Assembly (NCBI GenBank): GCA_022264855.1
Contig: JABYQU010000011.1
Coordinates: 186,001-250,000, forward strand
Direction: 5' to 3'
Origin: Lenzites betulinus
Taxonomy: Eukaryota; Basidiomycota; Agaricomycetes; Polyporales; Polyporaceae
Length of the DNA: 64,000 bases
Shown here: positions 36,065 through 47,622 of the stretch, piece by piece
Position numbering within the stretch: position 1 is the stretch's first letter
How the letters are laid out: each line of letters starts with the position of its first letter
Program-made: the position numbers and the translations under genes
The notes under the pieces: model-generated
What the model saw: the letters and a program-made list of their open reading frames with translations, nothing else
Told to the model about the DNA's origin: nothing
Database searches by the model: none

Positions 36065-38528
36065 ATGGCATCTGCATCCACGTCTCACGTACCCTTCCCG
36101 ACCCACGATGAGTCTGCTCATCCTTACGACGACGATCCTGCCTACAGGCAGGCACACCAGGACCACGCGACGCCTCGATTCAGCTATCTGCTGACGTCGG
36201 TCTTGGGCTCTCCATTCCTCACTACATCTGACCTCCCCGAGGACGCAGACACAGCCTACGCGCCGAGCATACCAATGGACGCAATGGATATCGACGCCGA
36301 CGCCGATAATGGAGCGGACATGGAGGACGTGGACGGTGCGTTCGCCTCCGTGCCACGTTCTTTCACCGTCACCCGCCCGCCCTCGCCCACTCCCAGCTTC
36401 CGCACGGACACGTTCTCCATCGTTAACTGGAACCCGGAGCTATATAACTTGATGCTCCCCAATGCGGACGGCACCCCGCGCTGCTCAATGGGCTTTCTAC
36501 CTGCTGGCCGTCGCACCGTCTCGGGGTACCCGAGCGCCAACTGGTCCCACCTCAGCACCCCGTCCCCGTCCCCCCTCAAGGCCTCGCGGAGCCTGACGAT
36601 CGGAATGGGGATACTACCCCGGATATGGGATGCTCTGCGCGAGGGCTCCCCGGCGAAGAAGGGGCGCAGACGGCCGGGGCTGCCTGCATGGCGCGATGCG
36701 GGGACGGACCTCGACTATCACTCGGACGGCTCGGTCGATTACGCAAACTTGTTGCCACTCGACGGCGAGGAAGGAGAACTCATCGACGACGAGGCGTGTT
36801 TCATTGACGTCAGAGCTATCACTGGAATGGGTAAGCGCATTGCCCTTCTACGCGGCTGTACGGCGGACTCAACGGTCGCATAATAGACATGCTATCACAT
36901 CTGCCGCTCGAGCTGTCGCTGGAGCTCCTAAGTTATCTTGACCTCCCCTCAATTTTGGCGTGCTTGCGTGTCTCGAGGTGCGTGTCGCTATTTCCGGGTG
37001 CTGGCAATATGCTCATGCGGCTATAGAGCCTGGAATCAACTCGCTCGAGACAATTCAATATGGCGGGCCCTCTTCTCGCACAAAGAGAAGGACGGGTGGC
37101 TTGTTGATCTCCGCCGGGCGAATGCCATGAATATCCCATCACAGTCATTATCCGCATCGCGGGCGATGATCCCTGCACCTCTGGAGATCAAGTGGTATGA
37201 CCTCTACCGAACAAGAACGGAGCTAGATCGTCGGTGGTCGAACTACCCCAGCGCCGGGTTAAGCGCCGACCTCAGCGACGATGCTGTCGCGGAGGAGAAG
37301 GAGGTTGCGAAGGCGTGGGAGCCGAAGGTCATGCGCATAAGCGGTCATGCCGACAGGTGCGTTGTCGACGCATACATTCTTTATACGTGCACTAACGAAT
37401 GGTTGCTGCAGCGTATACTGCCTCGAGTTCGACTCGTCTCGCATCGTTACCGGCTCGCGCGACCGTTCGATCAAGGTGTGGAGTCTCAAGACCGGTAAAT
37501 GTCTCGCGACTTTCAACGGACACCGTGGAAGCGTCCTGTGCCTCAAGTTCGACCGTGACTGGGATATAATGGACAGCGAGCATGACGACGATATGGATGT
37601 GGACGACCCCATGGCACCGCGCAAGGGCTTCCTTGTGAGCGGCTCTAGCGACTGTTCGGTTTGCGTGTGGGACCTGTACGCACATCCGCGCCAAGGTGAC
37701 GAACCGGCGATCTCTGCACAAGCCAAGGCCGTCCTTCGGGGACACAGTGGTGGTGTGCTCGACCTGCGGATCGATGCGAACTGGATCGTCAGCTGGTGGG
37801 TGCTCTCCGGATCTTATATGTGTCGCTTGCTTATGATCGTCGTACAGCTCAAAGGACGCGTTGATTCGTGTCTGGGACAGGAAGACGCTCGAGCTGCGCT
37901 GTACACTGCGCGGGCATGAGGGCCCGGTGAACGCCGTTGGCCTACAGGGCAACCGAGTTGTGAGCGCGAGCGGGGACGGGAAGATGATCCTGTGGGACGT
38001 CACCAACGGCGAGCGGCTGCGGACATTTGAGGGTCATGACCGCGGCCTCGCGTGCATCGAGTTTAAGGTCAGTCACATGCACTCTTTTGCATCATACGAC
38101 CGTACTCATACCTACCTCTGTCGCCTTAGGGGGATCTCATTGTCTCCGGTTCCAACGACTGTAAGATCAAGATCTGGGACGCCAACACTGGGACCTGCCT
38201 GCGGACACTCGTCGGGCACGACTACCTCGTCCGCGCCCTTGCGTTTGACCCGCTGAGCGGGCGGCTCGTGAGCGGTAGTTACGACAAGACCGTTAAGGTG
38301 TGGGACCTGCACTCCGGAAAGCTCGTGCGCGAGTTCCGCGGCTGCCATGTGAGCCACATCTTCGATGTCAAGTTCGACCACTGTCGGATTGTTAGGTATG
38401 TCTCCTCGTCAGCCCTACACGCGCGTGTCAGAACTGACGGTCATTGTTCTCTGCGTAGCACCTCGCACGATAGGAAGATCGTTGTGCTCGACTTTTCCGA
38501 AGGGCTCGACACTAGCCTATTTGTTTGA
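36065..38528 (+). CDS. F-box/WD40-repeat protein (SCF ubiquitin-ligase substrate receptor type)
   Basis: The F-box should bind Skp1 in an SCF ubiquitin ligase, and the WD40 propeller should bind phosphorylated substrates. Residues 1-255 (exon 36065-36830) are a disordered acidic N-terminus. The F-box starts in the second exon (MLSHLPLELSLELLSYLDLP near 36890, then ILACLRVSR) and continues after an intron near 36985-37023 (AWNQLARDNSIWRALF). Seven WD-type blades follow, with signatures RSIKVWSLKTG, CSVCVWDLYAH, ALIRVWDRKTL, KMILWDVTNGE, CKIKIWDANTG, KTVKVWDLHSG and KIVVLDFSEG. An acidic loop lies in blade 2 (DDDMDVDDP near 37590). The architecture matches Cdc4/Met30/beta-TrCP-type receptors, but orthology to one of them cannot be decided by eye. 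At least seven introns. The ATG at 36065 is preceded in context by CAAGCT. Confidence 0.92.
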
Positions 38529-39105
38529 TAGCGACCCCATCCACGAGCTCGGAGGGCCCATGACCTGTCGATACCCCCCTCCCGGCTCTACCCTACACCC
38601 TTTGCCGTAATGGACACCCACCACCCTGCGATATACAACCGGTGCTTCCACTTGTGGAACGTACATGTACGGCTGTCCCTGCCGCCTTTCTTGTTTACGC
38701 TGCTTGTTCCGCACCCCGATTCCCATCCCATCTTTCTGCAGTTTATATTCGTTCTGCACTCACTCGCATTCTGACCTGTCTATATCCTTCACGCACGTTC
38801 GCTCGTCCCCGTTTCCTTCCACATACGATACCCCCTTCTCCCAAGCATGGATCCCGCCCCCAGTTCCCTCCATCCGCCGTGATCGCCACTCACATACGTA
38901 CCTTCCCCTTGTTGATATTTAAGCAGGACACTGTTGTGTGTACGCTCTGATCTGTAGTCGTCTGTATCTGTACCATTTATAGGAAAGCTCCAACCAGCGC
39001 AGTATTCTGTCAACCCAACGTTTTGCGATGTGAGGTACATGTGTTGGGCGCTTAGCGTAAGTCGAGCGCTGCTGTCCGCATGCGAGGTGGCTGCGAACCA
39101 CCACC
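38529..39105. other. Intergenic region
   Basis: 577 bases of pyrimidine-rich sequence between two plus-strand genes. No gene seen; the TCCTTCACGC/CCCCTTCTCCC tracts near 38780-38840 may be the promoter of the Asterix-like gene. Confidence 0.35.
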
Positions 39106-39731
39106 ATGTCTGTCGTTCCCGGTGACGATCCTCGCGACCCCTCTGCGGAGGCGAAGGTTACTCTGCCCGAGAAGTGGCAGGTTGACTCTCTCGGTGCGCA
39201 TGGTCGCGCGAGTAGGACACGGACATTGTGCTGACCGGAACGCTTGACAAGCAGATGCCCTCTCCTCCTCCAGTACGTGACCGTCCTGCGCGCACGACAT
39301 AACGCAGTGTAGCTGAACGCTGATTGGGACCTGCAGTGATGTTCGTGTCTGGGCTGATCATGGTGACGCGGAACCGGTGCGTGTATGACAGACATGGACA
39401 TGACTATCGCTTGCCCCCCAAGTGAGGACTGTGTTGGCTGACACCCGAGTCCGCCGTCGCGACGCAGGTTCCTCGCATGGCCGTCGCTGCTGCTGTCGAT
39501 CAACAGCGTCATCAACCAACACCCGCTGCGCTCGAAGGAGGGCGGGCAGAGCAACATTAGCGTCATCATGTGAGCCTTTTCTCTGCTCGTGCGTTTCTGG
39601 CCGAGGTGTTTACTTTGCATGTCGACGCCTCCCCTCCCTCCGCTTCTGACAGGATCGGTGTTGCGGCACTTGTTGCGTCGTACCTCCCTCTGATCCTTAT
39701 TGGGCCCGCTACCGCGCCTTCGTCTTCGTGA
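39106..39731 (+). CDS. Asterix (WDR83OS/UPF0139)-family ER membrane protein
   Basis: Small membrane protein of the endoplasmic reticulum. In animals Asterix is a subunit of the PAT complex, which assists insertion of multipass membrane proteins. Four short exons (39106-39193, 39337-39376, 39468-39569, 39653-39731) close in phase and give 102 residues, close to the animal length. The N-terminus is MSVVPGDDPRDPSAEAKVTL, then PEKWQVDSL. The first hydrophobic segment is VMFVSGLIMVTRNRFLAWPS, followed by LLLSINSVINQHPLRSKEGG. A second hydrophobic segment, VAALVASYLPLILIG, lies near the C-terminus. The order (short polar N-terminus, RNR-x-x-x-W motif, SIN-N-P motif, final hydrophobic helix) is that of fungal UPF0139 members. 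An open antisense frame of 350 codons overlies the gene and is spurious. Confidence 0.82.
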
Positions 39732-40114
39732 TGTATTTCTGGGGCGTGCACAATTCATGCTCGTTTGGACGGGGATGCACCGTGTACAGTTTGAACAATA
39801 CTGAGTACACACAGACGATTCAGACACCTTACGGTCAGTGCTGCACATGTGCTTGAAGGTTATGCAAGAGCCAGCTTCGTCTGAATATCTGAGAGGCTCT
39901 GCTTCGTATACTTCGTAACTACTGAAAAGTCCAGGATGAATGGTAGTCAGCTCTGCCAACTCACATTCCATTTATTCCCTCCGCCCCCGATTGCGGGCAT
40001 GACAAAAGTGTGCTGCAAGAAATTCAACACCGGTTGGCAATTGGTGGGGGTTGACGAAAGCAATGAAAGCGTCGATACACAATTATACACCTTGATACAC
40101 GTATGAGGTCTCTG
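39732..40114. other. Intergenic region between converging genes
   Basis: 383 bases, no gene seen. Terminators of the Asterix-like and BCL7-like genes are expected. Confidence 0.4.
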
Positions 40115-40812
40115 CTATGACTCCGGCACGGCGAATGGGTCCTCCATCGACTGGTCCATGAGTGGTCCTCCTAGGAGCGCATCCGTCTCCTGCAGCTGAG
40201 ACAGGTCCCCCGCAGCCTCAAACGCCTCGCCGTCCGGGCCCATATCCCCCAAGTCCAAGCCCATATCCGCGCCAAGGTCGTCCTCCTGTGGCCTGAGCGA
40301 CTCGTCCAAGATATCGTCGTCCGGGACGGGCGTCGGGGTGGGCGGCTGGAACGATATGGAGAGCGGGTGCGGCTTCGGGGACGGCTTGTTGGAGTCCACC
40401 TCCTCCCGGATCGCGGGCGCGGGCTCGGAGACGTCGCGCGACATGGGCCCGGGCGTCATGTCGGGCGCGGTCGAGCCCGCCGCCTCGTCCTGGTCCATGT
40501 CGTCGTCCCCGTCGACGACCTCGATCTCCTCGAGCTGGATGGGCGCGAGCGGCTGGTCCGCCTCGCCCTCGTCGTCGCTGAAGTGCTGTCGGCCGGTAAG
40601 CGTATGCGGCGGCAGGCCGAGCACCCTCCCTCGCGCGCGCGCACCTGTTTCTTGTCCGTCTTGACCCACTTGTACACGCGGAGCGTCGAGCCTGGCGCCG
40701 CGCCGTCCGGGGGTCCCCAGACTTTCTCCCAGCACGGCACCGGCTGCATCAGCTGTCTGCGCGAGGCCTCCGACGTCGAGGTGCTGAACCCTACTCTCCT
40801 CCTTGTGGCCAT
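40115..40812 (-). CDS. BCL7-like protein (candidate SWI/SNF subunit)
   Basis: Two exons (40812-40645 and 40585-40115; 59-base intron) close in phase and give 212 residues. The N-terminal 56 residues resemble the animal BCL7 signature W-E-K-x-W ... T-S-L-R-I-F-K-W-V. Here Trp28-Glu29-Lys30-Val31-Trp32 is followed by GSTLRVYKWVKTD (41-53). The rest is acidic and low-complexity (HFSDDEGEADQPL; EEIEVVDGDDDMDQDE) with no folded domain, as in BCL7 proteins. Animal BCL7A/B/C are small subunits of BAF (SWI/SNF) remodellers, so a nuclear role is inferred. The ATG at 40812 gives MATRRRVGFSTSTSEASRR; an N-terminal basic helix also precedes the motif in animal members. The main doubt is that the match is short. 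Confidence 0.68.
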
Positions 40813-41357
40813 GGTGCTCGCGCGGTGTAGACCTTTTGTGAGATGTAGTGGGCGCGCGTGAGTTAGAGGAGGTCCAGAGGCAAGACGCGGGGCGCGACTA
40901 GTCGCGTCGCGTCGCAGGTTCAGCGTGGGAAAGCTCAAGTTACTAACGACACTGTACGTGCCATTACTGACATGTACTGCTGATGAGACTACTAACAGCG
41001 GTGATAATGCGATGTCAGACTGTCAGTCCAAGACTAATAAACATTGATATTTACCGTTGAACTTCTAGTACTGTACTGACTGTACTGATACTCGTCATTG
41101 AACGCAATGCCATCATATACATTGGCGGGGAAAAAGACTTCGCCAGGCGCACCAGCAGTGCCGCGGCACACTTCTGTTCAGGCATCCTGCCCGAACGCCT
41201 CTTGGATCTCTCGCTAAAGGTTACATCACAATGTATCGTGTGTCTCTCCGACAACGCATCGCGTGAGTTATACATCCGTCCGTCCAATGAATTAAATACG
41301 TTTCCATCACTCATCCAGTTGCCGCTTTGAACAGCCTGAAGCTCCGACCCCAATAAC
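40813..41357. other. Intergenic region
   Basis: 545 bases, no gene seen. Contains the promoter of the BCL7-like gene and the 3' side of the S41 gene. The last 30 bases or so (from about 41330) show similarity to the sequence beyond the stop of the second S41 copy (about 60793-60823), so the duplication extends slightly past the stop codon. Confidence 0.4.
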
Positions 41358-44307
41358 CTACGCGAAGAGCTGCGTCGCTCTGTGTGTATAGGTCAGCACA
41401 AGCTCTGTTTATCAGATGTCAAAACGTACGCGAAGGACCACAGACTCTGGGGGTTGTTGTATGTGGCGGCGGTGTACGGGAATCGGACTGTGCGGGAAAG
41501 GGTCGTATTAGTGGGCGCACATGGAGCAACGTCTTATGCAACTGACAGTGCGGAAGCTCCGACTTGTACTCTGTACAAAGGAAGTCAGCGATACAGCGTG
41601 TACATGATTATCTCGTGCACTAACCAATGGGCGTCGTCTCATCGAGGAAGCTGTAGGCTGTGGGGCAAAAATAGTTAGATACGCCGACGAAGTTGCCCTG
41701 TAATCGACTCACCGATACGCCAGTTGTGACTGGGGAGTGATGATTAGTCTCATTTAGTACGCTGCGATCGAAGACTCTAGTAACTGGCATACCGCATATC
41801 ACCCGAGACAAGCCTATCAGGCGATTCGTCAGTAAGCTATCTCGCTTCGCATGAAGTATAACTCACAGATCTGGAGGAGCCAAGGGGTCCTATAGCCACC
41901 CTGTGAGCTTCGAAGACGATGATGGCGTATGGAACCTGCTTACATCCTTGAGGTTCGCAGTCTTGATCTCGGAGTCGATGTCGAACCACTCCAGCACCTG
42001 GTTACCAGCCATACCTAGCAAACAACACAATCTATCAGTTTCGGTGTGCTTTAGTGTGTGGGACTACAAAGACGCACCCTTGAACTGCATCTGGAGACCG
42101 GGCTTGCCGCCGAAGATGGCAATCTTCGTGTTGTGACGCTCATTCATGAGCGTGCTGAACATCGCACACGTAGAGGCACAGTTGGCATTGCCGACTGTTC
42201 CCAATTATCAGTCGACCCTGTCCAGGTAGACACATTCTAGCGACTTCTCACCGATAGCAATTTTGCTGCGTAGGTATCGTCAGAATCACAGGCTACAAAC
42301 ATATCGACGACACACATACCTCGGGGCGAACATAGGCTCCTCGGGCAAGTCCACGACGAAGGGGCACACGTCCTGCATTTGACGTCAATGTTGTGTGCAG
42401 CACACCAAACATAGCTGACCTGCCTGGATGCGCTGGGACTCGAGGAAGGTCTGGCCATTGATCTGCCTGCTCGACGGGGGCTTCATGTAGTTCCTAGTTA
42501 CCGGGAACTGCGTGTTGTTCGGGAACGCCCAGTTGTCCGGCGCGTAGAACGCGAAATTGGAGTTCAAGCCAAGCGCGATGTCTGACGCGACGATCTTCTG
42601 TGCGAGGGGGTTCGCGCGCGCGGTCGACTCGAAACCGCTATGAGTCGGAGCGCGGCAAGGTAAGTGATCGGGAGTGTTATGAGGGCATGGTAGTCCACTC
42701 ACGGGTTGGGGAAGTTGCCGAGGCTCTTGGTGCCGGACAAGAACGCGTGGAGGAATTGACCAAGGCAGACGAAACCGCCTGTGGCAATAAACCCAACCGT
42801 CAGCATCACGCAAAGCATGCGTACGATCATTCGTCCGTACCGCCATTATTGGTCAGATCGACTAGAAGCTGGCTCACACCAGCATCTTGGAAGTCGGACA
42901 TGGCGGACGCAACGTCGGTCTGGAACTGGTTGAAGTCATCAGGCTCGAAAGAACCAACAAACATCTGCATCGCGCACACGGGAAGCTCAGCAACAGTCTG
43001 AATCATCATACACATGACACTCACAACGCCAGTCTTCTTGTCCGGCAGGATGTACGACTTGATCACACCCTCGCTACCGTTGACCGACGGGACCGTCGGC
43101 TGGAACTCACTGGGAAGCCCGATCGCGTTCTTCAAGGACGAGTCGACAATGGCAGCACGCGCGAGCTTCCGCGACCCCCCTGACGACTTCTGCAGCTGGG
43201 CGTCATCCTTGAAGTCGACTCCGTTCGTGCCCGGCTGGGCAGCGCAGTTAATTGCCCAGCTGCAGCGCACGGGACCAGTTAGTACTCCGTGCCGGCCACA
43301 CGCGCGATGACACTCACAAGTCCGCGCCATCCGTGAACGGCGCGCCGAGGTAGTTCGTGAGGTATGGCACTGCTACTGTTTCCTGACGCGTCGAGTTCAC
43401 GGGGATGAGCGTGAGCGTGAGGGTTGTCTGCGTCGGGAACTGCGGGCCCGAGATGTCGCCAAGGCGCTGGGAGAAATCGGTACCCGAAATGCGGTAGCTG
43501 CTGAACGCGCTGTTCACGCGCACGCCGAGGTCGAGGTAGTTGCCCGACTGTGTCTCCGCAATCTTCACCGCGTAGTCGAATGGGTCCATGCCCTCAATAG
43601 CGAGGACGCGTGCGCCCGCGAGGCGCTGCCAGTTGAAGTGGATCGAGTCGAAGAACGAGGTGAAGTTCGTGCCCAGCTGCGAGATGAACTCGACCGAGTC
43701 GGGTGCTACGAACACGCCTTGCACCCCGTTCTCTTCGAGCGTGACGATGGGCGCTGGGAGGATGTTCTGGAACTGCGTCTGGCAGTCAGGGAACCAGCCT
43801 GTTCAAACGCGCGTGAGCATTCAATTGTCGCTTGAGCTGCTCTTGTCGTGGAGCGTTATGCGTACGAGTGTGGCCATCGTTCAGCTGGGTCGTGAAGTCG
43901 TACACATCCTTGTTGAAATCGAAATCGGTCTGCGGCACATAGTTAGCATTCCGGGTCCACAGTAAAGGCGCGCAGGCACCAACTGCATAGTGTGTCCGGT
44001 TGATCCTCGCGAGCTCCGCGCGGATATTCTTCGTCGAGTCCTGGAACGGCGGCGGCGAGTTCAAGTAGTAGTCCTCGAACGTGTAGAAGTCAAACACGCG
44101 CGATATCACAGTGAGCACATTCTGGCGCAGAGTCTCGTTGAACGGGAAGGACTTCATGCACGCGAGTGCATCCTGCGGGGGTACAAACGTCTTTCCCGCG
44201 ATCTTGACACACGGGTCTGCAGCATGTGCCGCCGGGGCGGCGAGGGCGGCGGGGAGGACGCCGAGCGCGGCGACGAGTGCCGTAAGACGGGCGAAGGAGG
44301 GCGACAT
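41358..44307 (-). CDS. Secreted S41-family peptidase-like protein, copy 1
   Basis: Predicted secreted serine-peptidase-like protein of the CPAF/tail-specific-protease relatives found in fungi, roughly 700 residues. The signal peptide is MSPSFARLTALVAALGVL, then PAALAAPAAHA. Exon 1 is 44307-43866 and exon 2 is 43798-43318. Conserved blocks: DPCVKIAGKTFVPP, ISRVFDFYTFEDYYL, DFNKDVYDFTTQLNDGH, ARVLAIEGMDPFDYAVKIAE, LLVDLTNNGG, then FVCLGQFLHAFL. ANCASTCAMFSTLM lies near 42190-42150; its Ser is the best candidate nucleophile. The C-terminal blocks are DPLAPPDL, LLVSGDMRHNWR, AYSFLDETTPI and YTAATYNNPQSLWSFA. The stop at 41358-41360 comes from joining the last exons by phase (..WSFAATQLFA). At least a dozen short introns. 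A TATA-like TATAAATA lies about 100 bases upstream. The paralogue at 60824-63807 shares the intron pattern. Confidence 0.88.
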
Positions 44308-45687
44308 GCCGGGCTGGAGACCGTGGGCGACGAGAGGCCGAGCGAACGGTGAGCGTCCTCAGAACCGTGAGGGCACGCCCCACGCCATTGACCACCGCGA
44401 GGTATTTATACGATCCATGTCGCCGAGCGGGACACACACTTCCATACATCTGGCGGTGCCCGCCGCGTCGGCGGCTGATCGCGGTACGCTCCAGCGAATT
44501 GTATGGTTAGATCCTCAGATGTGGGTGAATTCTTGGGCGGGCGATAGAGGGCCGGCAAAGCGAACTACAGAAGTACTTGCTTTCTTTACCTCCGAGTGAC
44601 GAGAGCTCGGGCAAGGAACGCTAGGACCATGTGGGCGACTCAAAAGATCTGGGGCCTGCCTGTCGCTGTGCACATGCACGGTACCAGCCTCGTCTTCTCT
44701 TCTCCCACCGAACGGGCCTAAAGAGTGCGCGGTGGCTGCGATCGTTGGCATCCGGACATTGGGCGATAAGCGGCGTTGGACTGACATCAGCCACGCAACA
44801 TCCGGCGTGAGTTCACGCGTCCGTGCTTGGACTTCTGCTCAGGCCGTCTGCCATCTTACGTCGGCGACAGGGGCGCGGTGGTTCGGCTCAGCACTCGGGG
44901 AGCAGGCCCGCAGTACTTTATGACAGAGATGCATTACTTACGATGATGGTGGTTGTGATGCGATCCTTGGACCTTCCGGCGGGGATATCGGATCGCAACG
45001 CTACCTTTGCCGCCGGCAGTGGCGCCCTGAGAGGTCAGAATCTGAAGTTGACACGTACGGCAGGCAAGCAGTAGCTCGTTGCCGACCGAGCAAAACCCTC
45101 TCAAAAACCGAAACATACACTGGAAAAAAATCGTATGCAACTCACTCAAAACACGATAAGTCGGCCGAAAATTCACCCCTTGTCTCGACTTTTGGACCCA
45201 TTTCAGCCTATCCCTAATGGTCTAATGCCGCCGTGCATGAGCGCAGATGCAGCATGAAATAGGATGTTTCCGCCCAACGTGGCAATAGACATACATGCTA
45301 CTCACTCTTCGGAGTCATTAGGCGCTCAGGGAGACTAGCCAACGACTTAATTTATGACAGCCGCTGTACACTAGTACTACCAAACGTCAACGTCCACAAT
45401 GTTAACGTTAGAGCACTAGCGCCTTGGCAGAACTTGTTGTGTGATCTACTGAACCGCACGCCGGCCAGGCTCCAGCACGGTGATCATCGTAGGTGGTCAT
45501 CTGCATTATGCAACATGGGGATGAACTGTGCGAGATGATATTGGGCTGTGGCGCGGAGTGGAAGCGCAGACGTGATGATAGATACATAATCATAAGGCTG
45601 AGCAAGAAACCCCGGTGTGGTCGACCTATACACCTAGAGCTAGAGACCGGACGATATTGCATATGAGCCTTCAGCTTGAGACACTGG
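44308..45687. other. Intergenic region
   Basis: About 1.4 kb. The first 40 or so bases upstream of the S41 ATG match copy 2; beyond that the two copies diverge completely. No gene seen in the rest. Confidence 0.45.
44404..44411 (-). promoter_or_regulatory. TATA-like box of S41 copy 1
   Basis: TATAAATA on the minus strand about 97 bases before the ATG at 44307, a plausible core promoter position allowing for a short 5' UTR. Confidence 0.5.
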
Positions 45688-47622
45688 TCACATGCGGACA
45701 CCGGCGACAAGGACGATCGCGACCACGAATGCAGCGAAGATGAGCACCCCGCTTGCAGCCGCCGCGATGCGGCACCTCTGAATCCAGGGGTCGACGCCTC
45801 TCGCGCTGGGCAAGCACCGCTTCAGCTTCCGCGTCGACGCGCCGCTCCCCGTAGACGGCGCGAGCGACTCGAGGGACGGCGCAATGAGCGGGTACCACGA
45901 CTTCGCCTTGATCCTGCGCTCCGCCGCGCCGTTGATCGCCTTGACCTTCTCCGGGATGGGCACCCCCGCCGGCGCGTTAACCTCCTTGTCGCTGTGCTCG
46001 GCCTTTGCGCCGCCGCCGCCGCGCGCCCGCTTGCGGCGCATGTTCCACAGCGGCAGCACCGGCCCCGTCTCCGCAGACAGCCCGTCCGAGCCGACCTCGC
46101 CCGCGTTCGTGAGCAGCCACCCGCCGATGAGCCAGCACCAGGGCGCGAGGAAGCCCGCCCAGAAGAGGATGCACGCATGGCTCGCGCGCGCGCGCCGCGC
46201 CTGCTCGGCCGACGGCGGCGCGACGAAGCGGTCCGAGCCGAACGACATGCCCTTGAGCCACCGGCGGTACAGGAACGACTCCGAGCTCGAGGCGGGCGAC
46301 GCCGAGCGCGAGTAGGACTGGCGCGTCTCGATCGACCGCCGGGGCGTGCGCAGGTACTGGGAGGGCGGCGTGCTCGGGCGACTGGCGAGCGGGCGCACGC
46401 TTCCGCGGCTTGTCGGGCGGAGCATGCCGAACTCTGCGCCGGGGAAGTCCACGTCGAACAGGCCCTCTGGGAGGGGGCGGCTTGCGCGCTGCGTCGCACC
46501 TGTCTCCTCGGTGTCGGTCCCGTCCGTCCCCGTTGAGTGTGCGTAGTCGCGCACTACGAATACGGGAGGGGGCGCCTCGGCATCGGGGGAATTGAGCGAG
46601 GGCGCGGTGATAAAACTGCTCGTGCGCGCCGAGGCGCCGTCCTCGTATATGACTGACACCTTGTTTGTTTGGATCGGACTCCCAATGACTGTCGGTAGGG
46701 CGGGCGGCGCAAGGCGCGACTTGCGGGGACCGGGAGGGACAAGCATAGCAGGTGAATTGGGGCCATGCGGCACACCCAGCGCGTTTTGGAAGTCCGGGCG
46801 CAAGTCAAGCGGCGGAATAGTTGGTGCCGCGGTAGAGACATTGGATCGGAAAGTGCTGTTTGACGTCTGGCTGGTAGAACGCTTCAAGGGGCGGTTAATA
46901 AATGCGCTGTGTGCTGGTGAGCCTCCTCCTGCGCGATGGGTAAGCTACTGAGCACACGAGTTCGAAGAGCGTAACAGCCTACCAAGTCTATCAAACGTTC
47001 TGGTCGAGTCGGGAGTCTGAGGAGCACTTTCCAGGGACAGCTTGCGCTGGGGTGGGAAATGCTGTATCTCATGTATAGGGGACAGCTGCTTGGGCACGTT
47101 GTGGCTGCGGGTGGAGTGCACGCTGTCTCCGTCCGAGTCCTCCGACACATTGGCCGAGTCGGCGGTGAACCCTACCGAGAGCGAGCTCCGCTTTCCCACC
47201 GAGGACGGCCTATACGTCTGCGAAGCCGACGCGGTGGAAAGAGGGGACGGCAGGAGCGAAGGCGAAGACGCTGACGCAGCGCGACTCATGGGCTGCGTTC
47301 CCCACATAGGCTGTGCCGTAAGTGAAGATGAGGGGCTGTCCTGTCCGCTCTGCCGCGGAGAGCTCTGCTGGGGCGTCTTCCACGAGACATGCGACGGGCC
47401 CGCGCGTGGAGAGTCCGCGCCGCTGTGTAGCGAGAGGTGCGAGGGGTGGTGTCGCGTCAGGAGAGGCGTGCTGTCCAAGTGCTGGGCCTCGAGCAGCAGA
47501 CGTAGGTCGTTCTCGTTGAGACCGCCGGCTTTCGTAGTTCCCGTTTCCGTGTCGGATGGGCGTGATCGATCCGGAAGTGAGGGCTGGCTGGCCTGGAAGA
47601 TGCGAGAAAGCGAGCTGAGCAT
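45688..47622 (-). CDS. Ser-rich membrane protein (unrecognised)
   Basis: Two exons (47622-46983, 46913-45688) close in phase and encode 621 residues. The first 400 residues are Ser/Pro-rich and probably disordered. A short ordered module follows: SESFLYRRWLKGMSFGSDRF, then a Cys/Trp-rich hydrophobic stretch (HACILFWAGFLAPWCWLIGG, WLL), likely membrane-associated. The C-terminus has a clear transmembrane helix (IAAAASGVLIFAAFVVAIVL) ending VAGVRM. Proteins with this layout (Ser-rich cytosolic part, P-W-W-L-I-G-type segment, C-terminal helix) are common in basidiomycetes and often named only serine-rich protein. The function is unknown. The true start may lie further upstream: coding-like sequence (WPKDYLYKLLFAQDDDD) precedes the ATG in a different frame. 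Confidence 0.75.

Noticed and set aside
38919..39971. 350-codon minus-strand open frame
   Set aside because: Overlaps the four-exon Asterix-like gene on the other strand. Its composition (many Arg, Cys, Ser) is not protein-like and no motif is present.
40456..40938. 160-codon minus-strand frame reading through the BCL7-like intron
   Set aside because: It runs into the 59-base intron and then off frame; splicing at 40645/40585 restores a sensible acidic protein.
45676..46536. 286-codon plus-strand frame
   Set aside because: Antisense to the Ser-rich membrane protein; Arg-rich off-frame composition.
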